From the NCBI GenBank assembly GCA_022578965.1, contig MU400544.1:248001-312000 (forward strand): DNA of 64,000 nt, in the 5' to 3' direction. This document shows, piece by piece, positions 33,593 to 44,868 of this stretch. Position numbers and translations under genes: made by a program. This DNA is from Xylaria sp. FL1777. Lineage: Eukaryota > Ascomycota > Sordariomycetes > Xylariales > Xylariaceae. Positions within the stretch are counted from its first letter, which is position 1. Each line of letters opens with the position of its first letter. The notes under the pieces were generated by a model. The model did no database searches. It saw only the letters and a list, made by a program, of their open reading frames with translations, and was not told the origin of the DNA.

Positions 33593-33803
33593 CTGCTCAT
33601 TGTGTCGAATAGTTTCTCCGCCGCGTTGGCTCTTGACATCAAACAAGGATCTCGCCACAATGTGGAGATGCATGTATAAGAGGGCGGTATCGCTGGCTTT
33701 GGTGCATATGAATAGCCCGGTGTAACCTCTCTGGTTTGCGGGTTGCGAGGATATCGCCGGGTCCCCTGGATTGTGTTTAGCATTGTTGGAAACTCGTTGC
33801 AAC

Positions 33804-35974
33804 ATGAATCCTCATACTTACCAAGTAAGATATTCCCTGTGACCATATATAATACACAGTACCCTTGAACAGCCAGGCATCCACCAAACTCTATACCAGA
33901 TATTGACGCGGGTTTAGTTCCTCGTGGGCGTATTTGCCTCCGTGGGGTCGGTTTTATACGGATATGATCTGGGTGTAATTGCTGGTGTGATAGGCAGCTC
34001 TGCCTACGCTGACCGGTTTCAGACCAATGCGGCGCAAAAGTGAATACTTACTACCTCACCCCTAAGAAGATGACTAGCATGATGACATATTAACACTCTT
34101 TCTTCACAGCGGAGCCGTGGTCTCCTTGTTCACCGGCGGTGCGTTCTTCGGTGCTGGTCTTGCTGGTCTAGCTGGTGACCACCTTGGAAGACGATTAACC
34201 ATCATGATGGGTGCTTTGATTTTCATCCTGGGAGGTGGCCTCCAGACTGGAGCGCAGACGATAAATTTTCTGTATGCTGGACGGAGCCTTGCTGGTGCTG
34301 GGGTGGGCTTCTTGACAATGATTATTCGGTAAGTCAGACTCAACTCGTGTCTAAAACGCCTGACGGAGATGCTAATCTTTTCACAGTGAGTAGCAGAGTC
34401 TTCTCCTTCGCGGCGTTCTCAAGCCTTGCCTGGTCCGACTGCAATATCCATGAAGAAGACATTCTGATTAAGGGCTCTCTCTTAGCGGTATACCAAAGCG
34501 AAATCTCACACCCTTCAATCCGAGGGCGTGTGACAAGTCTTCAGCAATTCATGCTTGGCATCGGCGCCCTGGTTGCTGGTTGGACGACGTACGGATGCTA
34601 CACCAACTTAAAGAACGACGCCCAGTGGCGGATACCGCTAGGTATCCAAATCATTCCCGCCGTCATTCTCGCAGCCTTGATTTTACTGTTTCCGGAGAGT
34701 CCACGTTGGCTCATCGACCATAACAAGTATGACCTCTTCTTTCACACGTCACGCGTCAAGGAATACGTGTGATCGCTAATGGTGGAATAGGCTCGACGAA
34801 GGTCTTGCGACTCTTGCTAGGCTCCATGCTGGCGGCGACATCAACGATCCCTGGGTACGCGCCGAGTTCGCTCAGATCCAGGAGTCCATCGCGGAGGAGC
34901 ACGAGCAAGAAGCCAAGAGCTACGTCGAGTTGTTCAAGAACAAGTGAGTCCTAAATTACCATATCATTACTCATTGCGCAGACTTAGACTAAGAAACAAC
35001 TCAAATTCGGGATTTAATCTAACAATAAGTCTCTCAGATCCACGTTCCGCCGTCTGTTCCTCGCCTGCTCCATCCAGGCCTCGATCCAGCTCACCGGCGT
35101 CTCAGCGATCCAGTATTTCTCGGTCCCCATCTTCGCCCAGATAGGCATCTCGGCTTCGAATGCCCTCAAGTACCAAGCTATCAACAGCGTCCTTGCCCTC
35201 ATCGCCCAATTCGCTTGTCTATTGACCATTGATAAGTTCGGCCGGAGACCGGTGCTGATCACTGGCAACTTGGTAAACTGTCTGACGTTCATCGTCGTCG
35301 CGATTCTACTCGGTACGTCTCGGCATCTGTGGGACTTGACTGCTCCGTGGGGAGCCGAGGTACTGACTTTTGGGTTTTGCAGCTTTATTCCCTCCCGAGT
35401 CCGGGTCCGGGGGTACTGCCGGTTGGGGTTTCATCATTGTGTAAGAGCATTAAAATGCACCCACGTCTCGTGTGTCGGAGAATAGTTAGCTGATGATATA
35501 CCAGTACCTGGCTTTTCAATGTCTCTTTCTCATACGCATGCGGACCGTTGTCTTGGTATGTATCAACTCATCTCTCAAGAACCTGAAATTGCACACAGTG
35601 ACTAATATCCTCCCAGGATCATACCCGCCGAGATCTTCGACACGCACACGCGTAGCAAGGGCGTCTCAATCGCGACGATGACCAGCTTCGCCTTCAACAC
35701 CCTGATCGGACAGGTGACGGAGATTGCCGTGGACGCCGTGGGCTGGCGGTACTTCCTCCTCTTCGTCATCGCCAACTTGACGAACGCCGTCTTCTTCTAC
35801 CTCATCCTCCCCGAGACGAAGCTTCTGCCGCTCGAGGAGATGAACTACCTCTTCACCCACGCCCCCTGGATCGTTGCCCGTGTCGATCCCCAGGAGTACA
35901 CCGCTCATCTCGCAGCCGATGTTGAGAGGCGCGCTGAGGAGATTCGGGAGAAGGGCGGCTTGAAGGACGTTTAG
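33804..35974 (+). CDS. MFS sugar porter
   Basis: Nine exons: 33804-33824, 33918-34039, 34110-34327, 34486-34726, 34791-34943, 35038-35312, 35383-35440, 35505-35555, 35617-35974; 498 residues. Exon 1 encodes only Met-Asn-Pro-His-Thr-Tyr-Gln. Family signatures are all present: Gly-Tyr-Asp-Leu-Gly in the first span, Asp-His-Leu-Gly-Arg-Arg, Pro-Val-Tyr-Gln-Ser-Glu with Arg-Gly-Arg, Pro-Glu-Ser-Pro-Arg-Trp, a second Gly-Arg-Arg, and C-terminal Pro-Glu-Thr-Lys with Leu-Glu-Glu. Twelve spans and cytoplasmic ends are expected. The family moves hexoses or related solutes across the plasma membrane, usually with protons; substrate unknown. Exons 3 and 4 join correctly only if a twin intron is removed (see 34328-34485). 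Upstream SYGGRG boxes suggest glucose repression. Confidence 0.92.
34328..34485 (+). other. Spliceosomal twin intron (stwintron), donor-nested
   Basis: The internal intron is 34329-34386 (58 nt: GTAAGT donor, GCTAAT branch, CACAG acceptor). Its removal places G 34328 next to TGAGT at 34387, creating GTGAGT, the donor of the external intron that ends at TTAG 34485. The internal intron therefore sits between bases 1 and 2 of the external donor. After both steps codon Pro (C + CG) precedes Val-Tyr-Gln, the conserved family motif, in frame. Removing only 34329-34386 leaves stops and extra sequence. Removing 34329-34485 in one step shifts the frame. Confidence 0.8.
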
Positions 35975-37648
35975 ATGAGAAGACCGGGGGATCCAAGGGG
36001 AGCAGTGAAATTGTGGCTTGGTTTCTGGGTTGATATAATCTATCTAGATCTGTGGGCATTAGTACACTTGACCCTGGGCTTTCATAGATACCTAACTTCA
36101 GTAGCCTCTCTGCCATCAAACTTGCATCAGGACCCTCTGTCACTACGTGAGAAGTTATTAATGAACGAGTAAGTCACATAAATTCATATCGCCGAAAAAT
36201 AGAAAAGGCAATAAGTGGCTTTTTAAACTGATGGCAGTTATTCAAGATGTCTTTTATGGCGCGACTAAACGCTAGCTAGCCAAGTATCTCAGGACTCAAA
36301 TGTTATGGAGCGATGATCTCGAGAAACAAGGAGAGACTCGCAACCGTTCACTTCGTGAATTGTGACATGGCTCGACGTGGTTCCTGGTACGGCCCATTGG
36401 GCCGTGACACTAAGTAATGGAAGGAGACATGTAGTGGGGATAACCAGGTGTAGGAAAGGAGAGGACCATTAGTGATTGGATACTATCGTTGATTGCGAGG
36501 GGCGTCGTCATGGTGTTCTGGTGACCACGCGAGATGGTGCTTATTGATGGACGTGAGTCATTGATATTTTCACCACGTAGTTAACTTGGGACCTAACTTA
36601 ACCTGGGTAGACTTTTGGTCAAACCATAGGCTGGGATTTAAAGCTGGGAGTTGGACCCTATAATCGGCATTCATTAATATCTACCGGTAGTTAGTAGTTA
36701 GTGTACCGGTATATATAATACCAATACCTATGGATGAGAAGCGGCCGGATCCCCCACCAACCGCATGAATAAACAAATTTGAGGGAGGCAAGGGATGTCA
36801 GCATTTGTGTATCGAGTCCTATATTTCCTCTGGATTATACCTGAGCTGTGTGTAACCAGGGAAAGATAATAAAAAACAAGTAAAAATATAAATATTGCCA
36901 ATGGTTGACTGTTTCAAGTATGTTGATCAAGTGAAACCACATTTGCTCATCACTCATCAGACATCAGACATCAGACGCAAACAACATCGGATTACGTACC
37001 TGGTACTGTACTTATATACTTACTTAAGTACGTAGTACCTACTTGCTTCGAGACACGGCCCCACCAGCCAGCACTGAGGTCACTGGAATACATACGCAGT
37101 ACATTCATTGTACTGCCAACATCGAAGGCACTGCTTCCGTGGACTACCCCTGATTGGACAACTCCTCAAAGTCGTAGTGCGGTACATTCCATCGACCTTT
37201 TTTTTCCTTTAGGAAAACCCATTTAGAAGGAAGCATTCCGTCACATCGTTCCGCCTTTCAGGCCGCTAGGTACCTAGGTACGCATCTGGTACACAGTAGA
37301 CAACACCCCACTACGCTACCACTGCCGGAAGGTCACCCAGCAAATCAATTTATTCTGTTCCTCCCTTCGCACTCCAAATCGCATATCTAGTGTGTCCACG
37401 ATAGTGCACTAGCTAGCTGCACCACACCACTCTCTCTCCTCTTATACCACCATTTATACCACCACCACCACCGCAACCAGACAAACGAACGGGTAACAAG
37501 CCGAATAAAGTGACTGATTCAACTCCCTCGGCTGCGTGTGATTTTTTAGACAGCTAGAATCAGTGGTGGCTCAACCACGCAAAACCATACAATCAACCAA
37601 CATATCCGATTCATCATTCCTCAGATCCTCGAGATCCCCTCCATCGCC
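35975..37648. other. Spacer and IGO1 promoter/leader
   Basis: No coding frame. There are short CATCAGA direct repeats near 36955-36975 and TACC/GTAC-rich blocks near 37000-37045 and 37265-37290. A pyrimidine- and CCA-rich leader lies before IGO1. Confidence 0.5.
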
Positions 37649-38428
37649 ATGAACCCCCACCAGAAGAACAAGATTGACGTTTCGGTTAGTTCGTCCTCAC
37701 CACTATCCTCTTCCTCTATCATTTCCCACTGGACCAAAATGTGCAAGACAGCAGGTCGAGGGCATGAACATACGCTGTCTTCAGCCCACGACTAGGGTCT
37801 ACTGCGTCATGGCCTTTGTCTTCGCTTTACTTCACAATGTTCTACGCGGATACCAACACGAAGTGAAGCCCAGTTGAGCCCAAGCGGGGCAGACAATGAA
37901 GCTGTACCATAGCTTCATTTAGTGGAAAACCAAGCAACTAACATTCCTCTCCTGCTGTAGTCTCTGACCCCCGATGAGCAGCGGCTCTTCCGCCTCTATG
38001 GCAAGCTGCCGTCCAAGTCTGACCACTTCGCCAAGCACCTGAAGGAGCGCAAGTACTTCGACAGCGGCGACTACGCCATGTCGAAGGCGGGCAAGGGCGA
38101 CAAGCTGGACACGGGCAGCGTCGGCAGCCAGCACCCCGTGCCCGAGAATATCCCCCACCTGTCGAGCCCGAGCCAGACCACCGGCGGCCTCAACGGCGGC
38201 CCGGGCCACCAACACCACCCCAGCATCAGTGCCGGCGTCAGCGGCCACCAGGTCAGCGCTACCGTCGGCCTCTCCGGCAGCCCCGTCAAAGAGAGCAGCC
38301 TGTTCAAGAGCGAGTCCAGCACTAGCGATGACGCCGACACCGACGCCAGTACCAGCGCGAGCAAAGACCAACAGCAGAGCAGCCCCGCCGACGGCACCAA
38401 TACTAAGGGTATCCCTATCCGCAGATGA
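37649..38428 (+). CDS. IGO1: Endosulfine-family PP2A regulator (Igo1 type)
   Basis: Two exons: 37649-37684 and 37961-38428, giving 167 residues. Exon 1 encodes Met-Asn-Pro-His-Gln and joins in phase 0 to Ser-Leu-Thr-Pro-Asp-Glu-Gln. The hallmark Tyr-Phe-Asp-Ser-Gly-Asp-Tyr lies at residues 44-50. In the family, Greatwall/Rim15 phosphorylates its Ser (here Ser47), turning the protein into an inhibitor of PP2A-B55. This links nutrient signalling to mitotic entry, quiescence and mRNA protection. The conserved core ends near residue 85, and the C-terminus is Ser- and Gly-rich and disordered. The 276-nt intron is long for this window, but a CTAAC branch site shortly before its CTGTAG acceptor supports it. 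The gene converges with MYG1. Confidence 0.92.
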
Positions 38429-39416
38429 GGGAATGGGCGTTACTAACTTTGGTGGTTCCCTCTACCGAGTTAATACGTTGATGACCCATGTTGATGTTTG
38501 ATTCTAGCGCGCGAAGCGTGGAAAACAGGCAACGCAACAATCGAGCATAGCATACCGTGCTTTGGGAGTTGGGGTTGGTTTTGGCGGTGTACGACGAGAG
38601 GAAAGCACGAGCCCACTCCTTAATCTGTTTTCCCCCGGACTTGTTGTTTATTCTTGTGTGGCATAGTGGAATTAACTGGCTTTTTGCTGTCGGTGTTTTG
38701 TCCGAAAGGAAGGGCAGAAAGAAGAATAAGAAGAACAAAACCCTGTGTGTGGTCTGTAGGATGTGAGAGAGGATGAAATTCATGATGAAATTACGAAGTT
38801 GACTGGGGGGAGGCTTGTTTTTCTTCCCCTCGTGGCGGGATCTCATGGCGTTAGGGTCGGTTTCACGAAGTTGGTCTTGTCAGAAGAAGAGGATGAGAGG
38901 GGAGAGAAGAGAAGGGGATGCATCGCAATTCTGAATGGTATCTTTTGCGTGCTCCAATGCTTTATCACAAGTATACTCAGTTGATGACTATTGTTCCCTC
39001 GCTTTTACCTTGTTCGTTCTACGCATACTGCATACCACATATCGCATTTGAAAACTCCAGCATGGCTGATGTCAGGGCTTGTTGTAATTTTGACCAACTC
39101 ATGGTTTTTACCTAGCGTTATCCTCGCAAAAGGCGCACTTGCTACCCTTGCTTTCGGATATTTAAGGACATGTCTATTACCGTGTGATTTGGACTTAGTA
39201 TCACCAATGAGTAATAGCAGACTCGAGTGTGATTAACGGCCAACTTGGAATATTTGAGATGAGTTGTGCTGGGCGCTGTATTATGAACCTCTTTTTGTCT
39301 ATTCCGCCCTAGAAATGCCCCCTTTATGGGTCTATTTGAATATCGTACTCATAGTCATCATTCTTCCGCAGGTAGTTTATCATATTCCTCTTATTCTTCC
39401 TCCGGTATACCGGATT
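38429..39416. other. Convergent 3' intergenic region
   Basis: Long spacer between the converging IGO1 and MYG1 genes; 3' UTRs are expected on both sides. No gene seen. Confidence 0.55.
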
Positions 39417-40550
39417 CTAAAACGAACAAGCCTTCTCAGCCATGGCCTTGGCACCCTCGAACGTGTTATTTCCCCCAATGAATCCCGAGGCGTGCACGAA
39501 GACACTACCAGGCACGCCGGTAATCTCGTCGAGGGCCGAATCCCGCGCACCTCTCCAGGGCTCGGGCAGCGCCTTGCGGCTCTGGAACGAGTCCTTGGAT
39601 ACCGGCACGGCTTGTATCCTCCACTTGGCGCCGGGCGTCGGCTTCTCGGGGTACAGCACGTAGAGCACCTTGTTCTGCTCTTCCGCGTTCTGCTCCTCCT
39701 CCAGCGTGTACAGGTGGTCCTTCCACGGCACCGCCTGTCCATCGAACACCATGACGCGGCCCTCGGCGTCGAACTCCCGCCGCCTCGCGTACGCGGCCTG
39801 CACGATGGCGCGCGCCGGCAGCCACGCGGTCGTGTAGTAGGCGAGGTCGCGGTCGAACTCCTCGCCGATGCGTCTGCTGGCGGCCTCGAAGCGTGCGTCC
39901 TCGAAGGCCTGGGCCTCGGCCGGGTCGGTGGGCAGAGGCTCGTTCCAGTTGGGGTTCAGACGGCCGACGACGGCGCCCAGCCCGAAGCCGCCCTTGCTGA
40001 AGCGCTTCTCGATGCCGGCGGCGGCCAGGGCGTCCGGGTCGTAGGAGGAGATGCCGTTGTCGTGGGCGTCGACGGCCTCGATGAAGGACTCGTACAGCTT
40101 GCGCCACACGACGCCGACGTCACCCTTGTCGTCGTCACTGCTGCTGTCCTTGCCGTCCTCCTCAGCCAGCCCCAGCTTCTGCGCCACCAGCGCCCGCCCG
40201 AAGTGCAGGTACACGAGCCCCGCGCTCGACAGCTTCGTGGCCCGGCCCGGGAAGGTCGTCGCGAACGTCCGCTGGTGGTGGTCGTAGCGGTGCCGCGCCG
40301 CGTCGTACTCGCCCCCGACGTCCACCACCGTGTGGCAGCCCGCCAGCACCGCCGCGTCGCGCGTCCGCACCAGCGATGCCGTCGCGTACGCCGGCAGCTG
40401 CCGCAGCATGTGCACCGCCAGCGCCTCGTCCGCGTGGAAGTGTCCGTTGTGCGTCCCGATCACCACCGCCCCGCCGCCGCCGCCGCTGTCTGCTGAGGTT
40501 TTGAGGCGCTTGGCTGCGTTCTCGGCCATTTTTGCGACGGTCCGGAACAT
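39417..40550 (-). CDS. MYG1: MYG1 family metal-dependent exonuclease
   Basis: Single exon, 377 codons from the ATG at 40550; a second ATG seven codons in (40529) is a possible start. In the family (UPF0160, DHH-like phosphoesterase fold), MYG1 acts as a 3'-5' RNA exonuclease of nucleus and mitochondria in mammals; the fungal role is less clear. Visible metal-binding marks are Gly-Thr-His-Asn-Gly-His-Phe-His-Ala-Asp-Glu near residue 32, Val-Asp-Val-Gly-Gly, and Tyr-Asp-His-His-Gln-Arg near residue 88. A second acidic/His set follows (Asp-Ala-His-Asp-Asn-Gly). The end is well conserved (His-Ala-Ser-Gly-Phe-Ile-Gly-Gly). A short acidic insert near residue 135 is typical of fungal members. The third codon position is strongly GC-rich. 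Confidence 0.94.
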   Translation of the reverse strand: MFRTVAKMAENAAKRLKTSADSGGGGGAVVIGTHNGHFHADEALAVHMLRQLPAYATASLVRTRDAAVLAGCHTVVDVGGEYDAARHRYDHHQRTFATTFPGRATKLSSAGLVYLHFGRALVAQKLGLAEEDGKDSSSDDDKGDVGVVWRKLYESFIEAVDAHDNGISSYDPDALAAAGIEKRFSKGGFGLGAVVGRLNPNWNEPLPTDPAEAQAFEDARFEAASRRIGEEFDRDLAYYTTAWLPARAIVQAAYARRREFDAEGRVMVFDGQAVPWKDHLYTLEEEQNAEEQNKVLYVLYPEKPTPGAKWRIQAVPVSKDSFQSRKALPEPWRGARDSALDEITGVPGSVFVHASGFIGGNNTFEGAKAMAEKACSF

Positions 40551-41265
40551 GTATTGGGAGGATTGGTTGGGTTGTTAGACTTTTGCGTCTTTTTCTCGTT
40601 TGTATTTTCTTGCTATCTGTCCTAGATGGAAGGGCAGATAGTCTCAATTGGAGGGTGAACTGTAAATTGTAGAGTAGGATGTACTGTATCTGTATGTATG
40701 AAAACGTGGGGTTGGTTTGCTAACTTTCAGGCACGTAGACGTGGGGCTATCAGGTACCCTATCCTGGGTTAGGTAGGGCATGTTGTCGCTGTACCATATT
40801 TGTTAGTTACCTGTTACTACCTAGTAGGCTGTTAGTAGGGGACGCACGCTAGTTAGTGGACGCCTGTCTGAGGCTGCCAAGGTAGGCCAAGCTGGAGACC
40901 AACCCATCTGTCCTGAGCTCTTGCCAGGGAACGCGTGATTGATGGAAGGAGGCGTGGCACGCCCTAAAACGGCAAACCTGGCTGAGGCCGCATTCACTGG
41001 GATCACCATCGTAGCCCCCAAAAATCCTCCATTGTGTTCGAGGTCGCTGCCATCTACTGTCCCGCCCTTTCCTATCTTTCCTATTCCTCACAACTGTAAT
41101 TTCCCTGTCTTTCTATCTCCATCACCTGCTTATTTCACTCTACTTCTCTATTCTGTAATAGTTTCGCATCTTTGTATTCTTTTCCTCCACAATCCACAAT
41201 CTGTCACCACACAACAATCGTAATCGCCGCCTAACACAACCGCGTCCACACACTCCTGTCCCATC
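40551..41265. other. Divergent promoter region MYG1/IEC3
   Basis: Shared upstream region of two divergent genes. The IEC3 side is pyrimidine-rich. No further gene. Confidence 0.6.
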
Positions 41266-42347
41266 ATGGATCACTCTGGAATCAAGACAGAGCCCGGCCT
41301 ACGAGATCGTATCCACGACGATGCGCAAATGGCCGATACCCGACCATCCTACAAGTCATGGAAGAAGAAGTACCGGAAGATGCGGATTACCTTCGATCAG
41401 AGGATGCGAGAGAGTGAGGATTTGCATGCGCTCGAACAAAAGGCCATGCGAACAGCCAAGCGCCTTGCTATCGAGAACGAGTAAGCAATCTACATTTTCT
41501 GCCATTATAATAAGCGAGCTATAGCTAATGAATGATACTACGTAGCCGCCTGCTAGATTTGTTGTTGGATGTCAACGAATCGCCGCAGATCCCCTTTGAG
41601 CGACGCATAGATCTGAACCTTGATGATGATGACGACGAGGACGATGACGAGACAGACAGCGACGACTCGGACAGTACTCAAAAACCTACCAAGTCGCTCA
41701 AGAAGCTCATTCAAGAAGTGCCGCATCAGAGCTACGAGGAATACGTACAACGAGCTCCCGAGCTACGTGAAGACCTAGAGCCTGAGGATCCCCAGACTCT
41801 TCCGACTTCTTTCCTTGCCGCGGACGACCTGGATGAATATTTATATCAGCTCGATACGCGTCTCGGAATCAAGTCGAAGCCTACTCTAGCACCGTCAGCT
41901 ATGGGGACGAACAACACCACACCACCTTCTGCAAACTTTGCACTGCGTAACCCTACTAGTGTCTATAACTGGCTCAGACGACACGCGCCTAAGACCTTCT
42001 TGCAAGATCTTGAGAAAGACAAGGATAAGGACAAGGATGACCGTGAGAAAGATGATGGCCGCAAACGCAAGGGTGGCGCCTCGCGAAAGCGGCAGTCCAC
42101 TACTAGTCGTAAGGAGAAGGAGAAGGAGAAGGAGAGGGAGAAGGAGACGGCAGATGCAATGGACTGGGACGAAGATGGGGGCTACGAGGCTCCTGCCGCT
42201 GGTGCTGTTAAGGGCAAGAGAAAACGAGATGAAGACCCCGGGTATCGACCCAAGGGGGGATCTAGCCGCCCAACCAAGAAGCGCAAGAGCAAGGATTTGA
42301 ATGTGCCACCAGCAAAACCTACTAAGGCGAGGAAGTCTATAGCCTGA
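41266..42347 (+). CDS. IEC3: INO80 complex subunit Iec3
   Basis: Two exons: 41266-41480 and 41546-42347, with a 65-nt GT-AG intron and 338 residues. The N-terminal ~95 residues match the Iec3 domain: Tyr-Lys-Ser-Trp-Lys-Lys-Lys-Tyr-Arg-Lys-Met, then a helix rich in Glu and Leu, and Asp-Arg-Leu-Leu-Asp-Leu-Leu-Leu-Asp after the intron. In the family, Iec3 is a fungal subunit of the INO80 chromatin-remodelling complex. An acidic Asp-run near residues 97-113 follows, then a Tyr/Leu-rich ordered patch. The long C-terminus has alternating Lys-Asp and Lys-Glu runs and several basic clusters that fit nuclear localisation and DNA contact. Start is the first ATG; phase at the intron is consistent. Confidence 0.9.
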
Positions 42348-43381
42348 AAAATCCCAAGGACTCTTTGTGGACCTCTCACTCACTATAGGGATTGAAGATA
42401 TGGGTATAATTGTATTCTTATCGGTCAATTTGCAACGGTACTTTCGGGATAGAGGGAAGGGGGTCAATCTGTGAACCTCCGTTTGGCGTTCAGTGTAGAC
42501 TTGGGAAACATGTATAATACGAACATCACAGGTTGTTTCCTTTCGGTTCATTGGCTTCGGATACTGGCAAAACTGGGTATTCATGAGGTCAATTAGTCCC
42601 AATACTAAAATTTTTTTTTACTTCGACCATGGTAGACAGCTTATTGTATATGTGAGGGTTGCCAACATAAGAGAACTCAGAATTATTAAGCTCTGATACT
42701 ACAACACAAATACTGCTCGATTTCCCGGTATCATCCCTAATATAATTTACACAGATATATAAGTATAGATATATGTAGTACCTGTCTAACATCCCAATTA
42801 CCATCATTGCTTGCCTAGGAGAAAAGCACCCAATCAAAAGATTCTTTGCACTTTAGTGGATCTCTCTCCATCGACCACACATTAACCTCACGCCAATATT
42901 CACACGCCAATTCTGATAGCTGTCTAAAAGTCATACATAAAAGTCGAAGCTGTAGATTTGCAGATGTTAGGTTCGATCAATTAAAGATATGCAACACGCC
43001 TGAAGATTCGCTCTGGTCCCAGTTTCTACGTCATCTCAGCTACTTGCACTACCGGTACACCTTTCTCTCAGCTTCACCAATCGTCTCTTCTCACCAATTA
43101 CAAGATTTTATAAAACCAGCGAGCAAACGATCAAGTAGGAGAATCATCGGGGGAAGTCAATTGTCGTCTCATTACGCACTCTATCCTCCTTCTTTGGCCA
43201 AATTAGTATCACAGAACCTACACAGCTTATTACGGAGACTAGACAGACCACCAATATCCCTAAGAACTACGAACATATAGCAAGGGATAAATAAGAAGCC
43301 AGGGAACGAACAAAACACCACTTAAAAACAAACAAACAAATTAAATAAGAGAAATAAGGAATAAGAGGAAAGAAGAAGAAA
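42348..43381. other. Spacer and SFM1 leader
   Basis: IEC3 3' UTR followed by an AT-rich stretch and the SFM1 leader. A 144-codon open frame at 42846-43280 contains no Met and is not accepted as a gene. An A-rich segment directly precedes the SFM1 ATG. Confidence 0.55.
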
Positions 43382-44695
43382 ATGCCCAACCGCAAAACTT
43401 ACATAGTAGAGCACCTAGACCCGGAGCTAGGCCCCTGGTCAGAGCTCGAGTACACGGCCATCGCGCGCGAGACGGCGCGCAGCGGCGGCGCCTTCGTGCT
43501 CTCGAGCATGGAGCCCGACCTCGTCGCCGGGCTGCCCGCGAAGCTGGCCGCCGAGCCCGCGCTCCGCGCCGAGACGCGCGGCGTCGAGGACCTGTATCCC
43601 GCGGCGGAGCTGCGGAAGAGGGTCTGTCTCTTGGATCCGCGCGCCGAGAGGGACATCAGCCCTGATGATAAGGCGCTTTTCGACGTCTTTCTTTTTGGGG
43701 GCATTTTGGGTGAGTTGGGGTCTTTTATCCTTTTCTTCTTCTTCTTTTTTTTTTTTTTTTTCAGTTTTAACCTTAGCTCTTCCCCCCCCCTTCCCCCCCT
43801 TTTTTTTCTTCAGTTTTTCTTCATTTTTTCTTCATTTTTTCTTCATTATAGTGTTTTTTTGGTTTTATTTTTTTTTGGGAGCTTCTGTTCTGTGTCGCTG
43901 GAGGGTTTTGTTTGTGTTTAAAATTTTTACATGTATGTGAGTAAGTGAGTTTTTGGGGAATGGGGAAAGTGACTGACGCATCCTCCTATGTAGGTGATGA
44001 TCCTCCAAGGGGTAAGTATATCACTACCACCTCTACTCTTCCACTACTCATTTGGAGCAAGCCCCATTGAGCGTGGAAATATGAATAAATGAAAAGTATT
44101 CGTGAGCTCATTGTCTCGTGCGCCCACAGATCGTACCAGCGAGCTCCGCGTCAAAGGCTTCGAGGGCCGACGTCTGGGCCCCGTGCAAATGACGACAGAC
44201 ACTGCCGTGAGGGTGACGCGGATGGTCATAGAAGAGCAGTGTGCGTTTTTCCATCCCCTTTATTCTAACTACTCCCATATACCCTGCCTACTTCTCAACA
44301 CCGCTCCCACGTTTCATTCCCACTGCTAAAGCCAACCAACATACGTTCGTAAAACCCGAGGCCTATATTCTAATCTGTTGCGCCCGCAGTTACGCTGAAC
44401 ATGGTCCCGTACATCGACCACCCGGACCTCAAGATTAACGAGCACGAGAGCACGGAGATGCCGTTCCGGTATGTTAAGGGAGACGATGGGCAACCGGTGA
44501 TGCCTGAGGTTAGTTCTCTTTTTCTACGCCGTAAAGTTTACTTCCTTTAAGAGTTTTTCTTTTATTTTCCCCTCGACTGTATTTTTGCGCTCAGAGATGT
44601 GCAGAAGGAGCTAATTAACTAATACCTGGGGGTCACAGGGCATGATAGATCTCATTAAGAAAGACGCCGACAAGAGCATCGAGGACCTAATCTGA
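43382..44695 (+). CDS. SFM1: SPOUT-family protein arginine methyltransferase SFM1
   Basis: Five exons: 43382-43709, 43994-44011 (18 nt), 44130-44240, 44390-44508 and 44639-44695; 210 residues. The order of family motifs fits yeast Sfm1: N-terminal Tyr-Ile-Val-Glu-His, Val-Cys-Leu-Leu-Asp-Pro-Arg-Ala, Phe-Gly-Gly-Ile-Leu-Gly-Asp-Asp-Pro-Pro-Arg-Asp-Arg-Thr (assembled across three exons), Arg-Arg-Leu-Gly-Pro-Val-Gln-Met-Thr-Thr-Asp, Glu-Met-Pro-Phe-Arg-Tyr-Val, and C-terminal Gly-Met-Ile-Asp-Leu-Ile. In yeast the enzyme uses S-adenosylmethionine to methylate an arginine of ribosomal protein Rps3; it has a knotted SPOUT fold rather than the usual PRMT fold. The 18-nt exon is required for the Gly-Asp-Asp-Pro-Pro-Arg motif. 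Introns are long (118-284 nt); the first is T-rich. Confidence 0.93.
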
Positions 44696-44868
44696 TGTAA
44701 AATCTTCGAGAATTTGTATTGTGGTTGTGAGGGTGCTAATTGTGTAATGAGAGTTTCTCTTTGATTCAATCCCCTAATAACAATACAATACAAGACTACT
44801 GTAATGCTCGATAGGCCTATAAAGCAATTGACATTGTGATTATATACATCAGCTTTTCATGTCCAAAT

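Larger units (their letters stand above)
33081..33803. other. VPS62 3' end and sugar-transporter promoter
   Basis: Contains the VPS62 3' UTR, a cluster of SYGGRG boxes, a perfect hairpin and a small minus-strand ORF, each listed separately. Confidence 0.55.

Noticed and set aside
34387..34485. Treating the sequence after the first transporter intron as coding exon
   Set aside because: In the required phase it hits a TAG at once; other phases insert unrelated residues into a conserved transmembrane loop. The twin-intron model fits.
34329..34500. Single intron ending at AAAG 34500 in the transporter
   Set aside because: It is in phase, but it deletes the conserved Pro-Val-Tyr-Gln-Ser motif of sugar porters.
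39264..40496. 410-codon plus-strand frame opposite MYG1
   Set aside because: Antisense shadow of a GC-rich gene; MYG1 metal motifs are clear on the minus strand.
42846..43280. Plus-strand open frame (144 codons) before SFM1
   Set aside because: It contains no Met codon in the usable part and no domain; it lies in the SFM1 leader.
43710..43993. Coding continuation of SFM1 exon 1 into a T-rich stretch
   Set aside because: The translation becomes Phe/Ser low complexity; a GTGAGT donor at 43710 and a TAG acceptor at 43993 restore the SFM1 motif.
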